A stretch of DNA of 17,841 bases from the NCBI GenBank assembly GCA_051748085.1, contig JBNJHA010000050.1, positions 1 to 17,841 of the forward strand. Reading direction: 5' to 3'. This document shows, piece after piece, positions 13,665 through 17,841 of this stretch. Position 1 is the first letter of the stretch; every line of letters begins with the position of its first letter. Below the pieces are notes generated by a model. That model searched no databases. It saw only the letters and a list, made by a program, of their open reading frames with translations, and was not told where the DNA came from. Both the position numbers and the translations under genes were made by a program. Source of the DNA: CAYNNQ01 sp051748085 (GTDB lineage Bacteria; Desulfobacterota; Desulfovibrionia; Desulfovibrionales; Desulfonatronovibrionaceae).

Positions 13665-14071
13665 TATCAGTGCTCCATACCTTGCAGGATATTCTGTGTT
13701 GTTTTTGAAGCTGGCGGACAGTGGCAAACGTGATGTGTTCAGTGCAATATACCGACAGCCCTGCCTACAAAGCAGAAAATTTTTTTCCTGTCAAGAAAAT
13801 TTAGGCCAAGCTAATTATTTTGGCATCTGTTCTTCATTTTTTGTATCTGTTCACCAGATTTTTTGCTGCTCGCGCTTTCGGCCTGCGGTTTTCTAATGCC
13901 CGATAATGGTTGATGCCTGCCCCTCCGGAGTGCATAAGAAAACCGGGCGGCCTGTCGCAAACGGACGCAAAAAATGATGAGTTTTTTCTGTGCGGTGAAT
14001 GATTGTGTTTTCGGTTGAGCGCCGGATTCAACCTTGCCGGGAGGGGGTATTTCTGGCAGTGAAGGTGAGCC
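13665..14071. other. Divergent intergenic region feoAB / PP-loop gene
   Basis: On the minus strand TTGACA (13789-13794) is a candidate feoA -35, but the matching -10 (TTTGTA) is poor. GCCAA/TTGGC flank an A/T-rich core just upstream. I see no convincing Fur box. The rest holds copy B of the dispersed repeat with its hairpin, and a GGTTGA/TCAACC inverted pair (14013-14018, 14028-14033) 40 bp before the plus-strand gene. Confidence 0.55.
13843..13952 (+). repeat. Dispersed intergenic repeat, copy B, with long hairpin
   Basis: The same order of blocks as copy A: GTATCTGTTCACCA, T-run, CGGCCTGCGGTTTTCT, GATGCCTGCCCC. Here a downstream arm pairs with it: GGCC, CGGTTTTCT and ATGC (13880-13899) against GCAT, AGAAAACCG and GGCC (13932-13952). 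The leading part is partly duplicated just upstream (GCATCTGTTC at 13823). Confidence 0.75.
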
Positions 14072-15136
14072 ATGAATAAGTATAGAGCGGTAGCACTTTT
14101 TTCCGGAGGACTGGACAGTATATTGGCTGTTAGAATAATGCAGATGCAGGGTTGGGAGGTTGTCGGGCTGCATTTTTATTCCCCTTTTTTCGGTAATCCC
14201 GAATTGGTTGACCACTGGCGGAATATCCACAGACTTGAGATTATTAAAAAAGACGTCTCCGATGAATTCGTTGCAATGCTGTTGAATGGTCCGGAACACG
14301 GCCTGGGCAAATTCCTCAATCCCTGCGTGGATTGCAAGATTTTCATGCTCGGACTGGCTAAAAAATATATGCTTGATTTGCAGGCCAGGCTTATTATTTC
14401 CGGGGAGGTTCTTGGTCAAAGGCCGATGTCCCAGCGACGCGACGCCCTTTTCCTTATCCGCAACCGGGCGGGCGTCAAGGATGTGCTTTTGCGTCCGCTG
14501 AGCGCCGGTCTGTTTGATCCCATACCCGCGGAAAGCTTCGGGCTTGTGAACCGGGAACGTTTGCTGTCCCTCTCCGGACGGGGACGCAAGGAACAGATCG
14601 CCCTGGCCCGGGAAATGAACATCAGGGAAATACCGACTCCCGGCGGGGGATGCCTTTTAACTCAGGCGCAATCAGCCCGCCGTTATCTGCCGGTCTTAAA
14701 CAACGGTTTCAGGACGCCCGTATCCGGGGATTTCCGGCTGGCCAATGTCGGACGTCAGTACTGGGCTGACGGACATTGGCTTTGCGTGGGCCGGGATAAA
14801 CAGGACAACGAACGTCTTAACGCCCTGAAGAAAGAGGGGGATTATCTTTTTCAGCTTAAGGATTTTCCCGGCCCATCGGGTATAGGCAGGCCATGGTCCG
14901 GGGAATGGGAACGGAAAACAATAGAAAGCGGAGCATCCTGGTTGAGTCGTTTTGCTCCCAAGGCCAGAAAATCCTTGCGGGCGGTTGAGGTTGAAGTGCG
15001 CAACAGGACAGGAAAGGAAATTTTTCGGGTTTGGCCCGGGAATGCGGGTGATTTTAACTGGGAAGAGCCGAGTTGGGATCCTGAAGGAAAAAAGTTGTTT
15101 GTAAAACAAGCGAAATGTGGCGCGAATGATTTATAG
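14072..15136 (+). CDS. PP-loop ATPase, probable tRNA thiolation enzyme (ThiI/MnmA-like)
   Basis: A 354-residue protein with the PP-loop SGGLDS at residues 11-16, which adenylates its substrate. A CxxC pair in NPCVDCK (C85, C88) and a distal cysteine in TPGGGCLLT (C194) flank the GEVLGQRPMSQR block. CxxC plus one distal Cys is the pattern of iron-sulfur or persulfide-dependent tRNA thiouridine synthases. There is no N-terminal THUMP domain as in E. coli ThiI, and no MnmA C-terminal barrel that I recognise. Residues about 200-354 form an additional domain. The exact base modified is unknown. AAGGTGAG precedes the ATG. It overlaps the downstream antiporter gene by 11 bp. Confidence 0.78.
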   Translation: MNKYRAVALFSGGLDSILAVRIMQMQGWEVVGLHFYSPFFGNPELVDHWRNIHRLEIIKKDVSDEFVAMLLNGPEHGLGKFLNPCVDCKIFMLGLAKKYMLDLQARLIISGEVLGQRPMSQRRDALFLIRNRAGVKDVLLRPLSAGLFDPIPAESFGLVNRERLLSLSGRGRKEQIALAREMNIREIPTPGGGCLLTQAQSARRYLPVLNNGFRTPVSGDFRLANVGRQYWADGHWLCVGRDKQDNERLNALKKEGDYLFQLKDFPGPSGIGRPWSGEWERKTIESGASWLSRFAPKARKSLRAVEVEVRNRTGKEIFRVWPGNAGDFNWEEPSWDPEGKKLFVKQAKCGANDL

Positions 15137-16055
15137 TATTTTTCTGGTCCTTTTAAGTGCACTTCTTCTTTGGGTAGGAGCGGAATGGGTGGTTGAAAGC
15201 GCCGCCGCCATCGCCCGGCGTCTGAATTTGTCCGAATTGGTGATTGGACTTACCGTTGTCGCTTTGGGCACTTCCCTGCCGGAGTTCCTGGTGACCACTA
15301 CCGCCGCCTTTAAAGGGCTGGGGGACATATCCCTGTCCAATATTGTCGGTTCGAATATTTTCAATCTTGGACTTATTCTGGGCCTGATGGCATTGATAAA
15401 GCCCGTGCCGACCAGTAGGCCACTTGTATACAGGGATGGACTGCTCCTTTGGAGCGTGACCATCCTGGTCCTGTTCATGGCCTTTGATCTGCATATGGGC
15501 CGGATTTCCGGCGGAATTCTCCTAAGTATTTTAATTGCTTACAATCTTTTGATAATACTGCGGTTCGGGAAAAACGTGGAGCAGCCGGCCATCCCTGTTC
15601 AAAGAAGCGCTAAATGGTTTGACTGGCCCCGGTTGTTTGTCGGTTTTTTGTGCGTGGCCGCAGGCGGACATTGGATGGTGGAAGGTGCCTCGGCGCTGGC
15701 CCGGATGGCCGGGATAAGCGAATGGGTTATCGGCGTGACCATTGTCGCCGCCGGCACTTCTCTGCCGGAACTCATTACCTGCTTAAGCGCCTCGCTTAAG
15801 GGCCGCAACGATATGCTGCTCGGTAATCTGGTCGGAAGTGATTTTTTCAATTTTGCCGGGGTGTTAGGGCTTACCTGTATATTGCGTCCCCTGAATGTAT
15901 CCCTGTCCGCCCAGTCCAGTCTGTATACTTTGGTGGCCGTGGTTTTTGTCGTGCTGCTCTTTATGCGTACCGGCTGGAGGATCAGCAGACTGGAAGGTGC
16001 GTTGCTTCTGGGCTTTAATCTTCTTCGCTGGTCCCTTGATTTTGTCGGCAGTTAG
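15126..16055 (+). CDS. CaCA-family calcium/sodium antiporter (YrbG-like)
   Basis: A 309-residue inner-membrane cation exchanger with about ten membrane helices and two inverted homologous halves. The alpha-1 repeat has GLTVVALGTSLPEFLVT and NIVGSNIFNLG; the alpha-2 repeat has GVTIVAAGTSLPELIT and NLVGSDFFNFAG. The GTSLPE glutamates and the (N/D)xxN residues are the ion-binding ones. A GTG at 15117 is in frame, but the ATG at 15126 fits the family start (MIYSIFLVLLSALLLWVGAE). No Shine-Dalgarno sequence is evident, and the start lies inside the end of the PP-loop gene, so translation is probably coupled. The transported ion (Ca2+ or another) is inferred from the family. Confidence 0.93.
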   Translation: MIYSIFLVLLSALLLWVGAEWVVESAAAIARRLNLSELVIGLTVVALGTSLPEFLVTTTAAFKGLGDISLSNIVGSNIFNLGLILGLMALIKPVPTSRPLVYRDGLLLWSVTILVLFMAFDLHMGRISGGILLSILIAYNLLIILRFGKNVEQPAIPVQRSAKWFDWPRLFVGFLCVAAGGHWMVEGASALARMAGISEWVIGVTIVAAGTSLPELITCLSASLKGRNDMLLGNLVGSDFFNFAGVLGLTCILRPLNVSLSAQSSLYTLVAVVFVVLLFMRTGWRISRLEGALLLGFNLLRWSLDFVGS

Positions 16056-16089
16056 TTTCCATGCGGGAACTCAATGCGGATGTCCCCTT

Positions 16090-16131
16090 TCCTGTCATTT
16101 TGAGGGAGCTTTTCGCGACCGAAGAATCGTT
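16090..16131 (+). repeat. Fragment of a widespread dispersed bacterial repeat
   Basis: TGTCATTTTGAGGGAGC, then GCGACCGAAGAATCG. From memory this matches the repeat family reading roughly GTCATTCTGAGSGAGCGAAG...GAAGAATC that recurs in many bacterial genomes. One block here is altered (TTTTCGC for GAAG). Not verified by search. Confidence 0.5.
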
Positions 16132-16136
16132 TTTGA

Positions 16137-16154
16137 CCGGTCTGGAAAGACCGG
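16137..16154. repeat. Hairpin after the antiporter gene
   Basis: CCGGTCT (16137-16143), GGAA loop, AGACCGG (16148-16154): a perfect 7-bp stem without a following U-tract on the plus strand. It may be a weak terminator for the antiporter operon. Confidence 0.4.
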
Positions 16155-16172
16155 CTGGGAAGGAATAATACT

Positions 16173-16234
16173 GCGACGTGCATAAAAAACGCAGTCGAAC
16201 GCTCAAACCGGCAAAAAAATTGGTGAGCAGATAC
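16173..16234 (-). repeat. Dispersed intergenic repeat, copy C (inverted)
   Basis: On the minus strand it begins GTATCTGCTCACCA, then a T-run, GCCGGTTTGAGC and a GACTGCG block followed by T-rich sequence. It aligns with the first 60 bases of copy A. It contains its own ACTGCG/CGCAGT inverted pair. It lies directly upstream of the ribosome site of the next gene. Confidence 0.65.
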
Positions 16235-16263
16235 AAATAAATGTGAGTTGGAGGTAAATAATT

Positions 16264-16527
16264 ATGCGTGATGATAAGGGATTTTATTATTATCCTAATG
16301 CGAACAGCAAAAAGGAACGGATGTATGTACGCAAAAATGAAGATGGGGGTGTGGAATTCAGATTGTGGAACGCGGATTATCCGGAAATATGGGAAAAGCA
16401 CGGTTGGCTTGATATGGACATGATCCGGCGCGCCGCTGACATGTATAAAGATAAGAATAAGGACAATCCCCTGGATCTTTATGATATTAATGTTGCCAGG
16501 GCCGTGCTTAAAGAAGCGGAACGATGA
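16264..16527 (+). CDS. Small conserved protein of unknown function
   Basis: An 87-residue hydrophilic protein beginning MRDDKGFYYYPNANSKKER, with MYVRKNEDGGVEFRLWNADY, PEIWEKHGWLDMDMI and a C-terminal DINVARAVLKEAER. I recall similar small proteins in Desulfovibrio-type genomes, but no function. There is no signal peptide or membrane segment. GGAGGT lies 9 bases before the ATG. The stop overlaps the start of the flavoprotein gene by 4 bp (ATGA), so the two are probably co-translated. Confidence 0.8.
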   Translation: MRDDKGFYYYPNANSKKERMYVRKNEDGGVEFRLWNADYPEIWEKHGWLDMDMIRRAADMYKDKNKDNPLDLYDINVARAVLKEAER

Positions 16528-17759
16528 TTGATCTGGCGGTTATCGGCGGCGGTCCGGCCGGAATGATGGCGGCCGGCTTTGCCGCCATGAACGGTCTGGA
16601 TGTTTTGCTTCTGGAGAAGAACAACCGTCCGGGGAAAAAGCTGCTTATAACCGGTAAAGGGCGGTGCAACATGACTAATGCCTGCACGGTAAAGGAAATG
16701 ATTGCCAATATTCCGGGCAACGGCAAGTTTTTGACAAATGTCCTTTATCGTTTCGACAGCGGGCAGCTGATTGATTTTTTTGAAAACAGGGGCGTGCCGA
16801 CCAAAATCGAGAGAGGGGCCAGGGTTTTTCCTCAATCTGATTCTTCCGGAGATGTTCTGGCGTGTCTGCAGTCATTTATGGCTGATGCCGGGGTAAAAAT
16901 GATGCACCGCAGAGTCCGGGGCATAAAAAAGGAAGACGGTATTTTTTGTCTGCGTTTGGGACGGGACAAATATATATATTCCTCCAAGGTCATTTTGGCC
17001 GCCGGAGGCAGAAGTTATCCGGCCACCGGATCGACCGGGGATGGCTATGCCCTGGCCGAATCCCTGGGGCATGATATAGTCCGGCCAAGGCCCGCACTGG
17101 TGCCCATGCGCGTGGATTTCGGCGATATTCCCGATTTGCAGGGCCTTTCCCTGCGAAATGTCGGCTTCAGTGTGCTGGAAGACGGTCAGAAAGTTGTTTT
17201 TAATGCCGTGGGCGAAATGCTGTTTACCCATTTCGGGATTTCCGGGCCTGTCCCTTTGTCCGCCAGCCTGCATTTTGAGCCGGATAAAGAATATTCCTTA
17301 AGCGTGGATATGAAGCCGGGTCTGGACCATGCTAAGCTGTCGAGGCGGTTGGAGCGTGATTTTTCGGCGGATGGACGTAAAAAGATAAAAACTGTTTTAT
17401 CCGGTCTTCTGCCGGACAGGCTGGTTCCGGCGATTTTTGCCTCCTGCCTTGTTGATCCCGAGAAGCAGGCCGCCCAGGCAAGTAAGAAGGATGTTCGTGA
17501 ATTGACAAATGTGTTAAAGGACCTGCGCCTGCAGTTCGCAGGATTCCGTTCCTTTAAGGAGGCGATAATTACCGCCGGCGGCGTGAATGTGTCGGAGATC
17601 GACCCGCGCAGTCTGCAGTCGCGTCTGGTTGGCGGCCTTTATTTTGCCGGCGAGATAATCGATGTGCACGGCTATACCGGAGGCTTCAATCTGCATATAG
17701 CTTTTGCCACCGGCTTTGTGTCCGGAAATTCCTGCTCGTCAACAGGGAGTGCTGAATAA
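16524..17759 (+). CDS. BaiN/HI0933 (YhiN)-family NAD(P)/FAD-dependent oxidoreductase
   Basis: A 411-residue flavoprotein. The N-terminal dinucleotide motif VIGGGPAGMMAAG (GGG at 8-10) binds FAD. KKLLITGKGRCNMTNA (about 38-53) is the family hallmark. VILAAGGRSYPATGSTGDGY is the second FAD contact. The C-terminal block AGGVNVSEIDPRSLQSRLV, then GLYFAGEIIDVHGYTGGFN, closes the cofactor site. The family is widespread and mostly uncharacterised; a few members reduce bile-acid intermediates, which should not be assumed here. Length is normal. The ATGA overlap places it downstream of the small protein in one operon, and a palindrome follows the stop. Confidence 0.93.
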   Translation: MIDLAVIGGGPAGMMAAGFAAMNGLDVLLLEKNNRPGKKLLITGKGRCNMTNACTVKEMIANIPGNGKFLTNVLYRFDSGQLIDFFENRGVPTKIERGARVFPQSDSSGDVLACLQSFMADAGVKMMHRRVRGIKKEDGIFCLRLGRDKYIYSSKVILAAGGRSYPATGSTGDGYALAESLGHDIVRPRPALVPMRVDFGDIPDLQGLSLRNVGFSVLEDGQKVVFNAVGEMLFTHFGISGPVPLSASLHFEPDKEYSLSVDMKPGLDHAKLSRRLERDFSADGRKKIKTVLSGLLPDRLVPAIFASCLVDPEKQAAQASKKDVRELTNVLKDLRLQFAGFRSFKEAIITAGGVNVSEIDPRSLQSRLVGGLYFAGEIIDVHGYTGGFNLHIAFATGFVSGNSCSSTGSAE

Positions 17760-17786
17760 TAATATGCCCGGGCCATATTATTTTCC
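17758..17786 (+). terminator. Palindromic terminator candidate
   Basis: AATAATATG (17758-17766) and CATATTATT (17774-17782) form a perfect 9-bp stem around CCCGGGC, with a few further T. It begins inside the stop codon of the flavoprotein gene. The stem is A/T-rich, so termination strength is uncertain. Confidence 0.5.
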
Positions 17787-17810
17787 GCCCCTTGTTGAGC
17801 AGGACAAAGA

Positions 17811-17841
17811 TTGCCGTGAACCAGCTGAAAAAATGGGAAAG
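17811..17841 (+). CDS. Possible 5' end of a gene cut by the window edge
   Basis: A GTG near 17816 opens a frame reading (M)NQLKKWE to the window end. An ATG at 17764 opens another frame, but it lies inside the palindrome. Neither can be confirmed from so little sequence. Confidence 0.2.

Noticed and set aside
13665..13830. Fur box upstream of feoAB
   Set aside because: A/T-rich stretches and a GCCAA/TTGGC pair are present, but nothing matches the GATAATGATAATCATTATC consensus well enough to call.
17764..17841. A partial gene starting at ATG 17764
   Set aside because: The ATG lies within the palindrome after the flavoprotein stop and has no ribosome site.

Overview
The window looks like a chromosomal segment of a Desulfovibrionales-type sulfate-reducing bacterium (Desulfobacterota/Thermodesulfobacteriota). 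This is inferred from protein style (GroEL/GroES under a CIRCE element, FeoAB, amphi-Trp protein, serS, a small conserved YYPN/RMYVR protein), not from a database match. No rRNA, tRNA, CRISPR array or prophage was recognised.

Left part (1-7000), accessory. A REP-associated Y1 (HUH) transposase at 99-1016 is followed by a plus-strand run of small toxin-antitoxin (TA) modules: a DUF4258/YgiT-zinc-finger pair (1185-1651), an RHH antitoxin/RelE-type pair (2269-2746) and a MazE-like/MazF pair (3749-4302). A cysteine-rich four-helix membrane protein (2893-3438) lies among them. The spacers are long and hold diverged repeats, an inverted 21-bp sequence pair, a long hairpin and minus-strand relics of relE-type toxins. 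A minus-strand lipoprotein/methyltransferase operon follows (5834-4591). Next is a minus-strand TIGR02574-type antitoxin/ParE-type toxin pair (6506-5968), bracketed by two near-identical ~89-bp copies of the groEL terminator region.

Right part (7000-17841), mostly core. groES-groEL (minus) has a perfect CIRCE operator and a GNRA-loop terminator. serS and an amphi-Trp gene (plus) converge on feoA-feoB (minus). Divergent from feoAB is a plus-strand series: a PP-loop ATPase with a CxxC plus distal Cys triad (probable tRNA thiolation enzyme) overlapping a CaCA-family Na+/Ca2+ antiporter, then a small conserved protein overlapping a BaiN/HI0933-family flavoprotein. Three copies of an intergenic repeat (core GTATCTGYTCACCA + T-run) lie at 9261, 13843 and, inverted, 16234.

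No clearly new multi-gene defence or metabolic system is visible. The most interesting signals are the TA-rich repeat-laden island with decayed toxin relics, the TA module framed by a duplicated groEL terminator, the dispersed intergenic repeats that may be partners of the REP-type transposase, and an apparently leaderless mazEF transcript.
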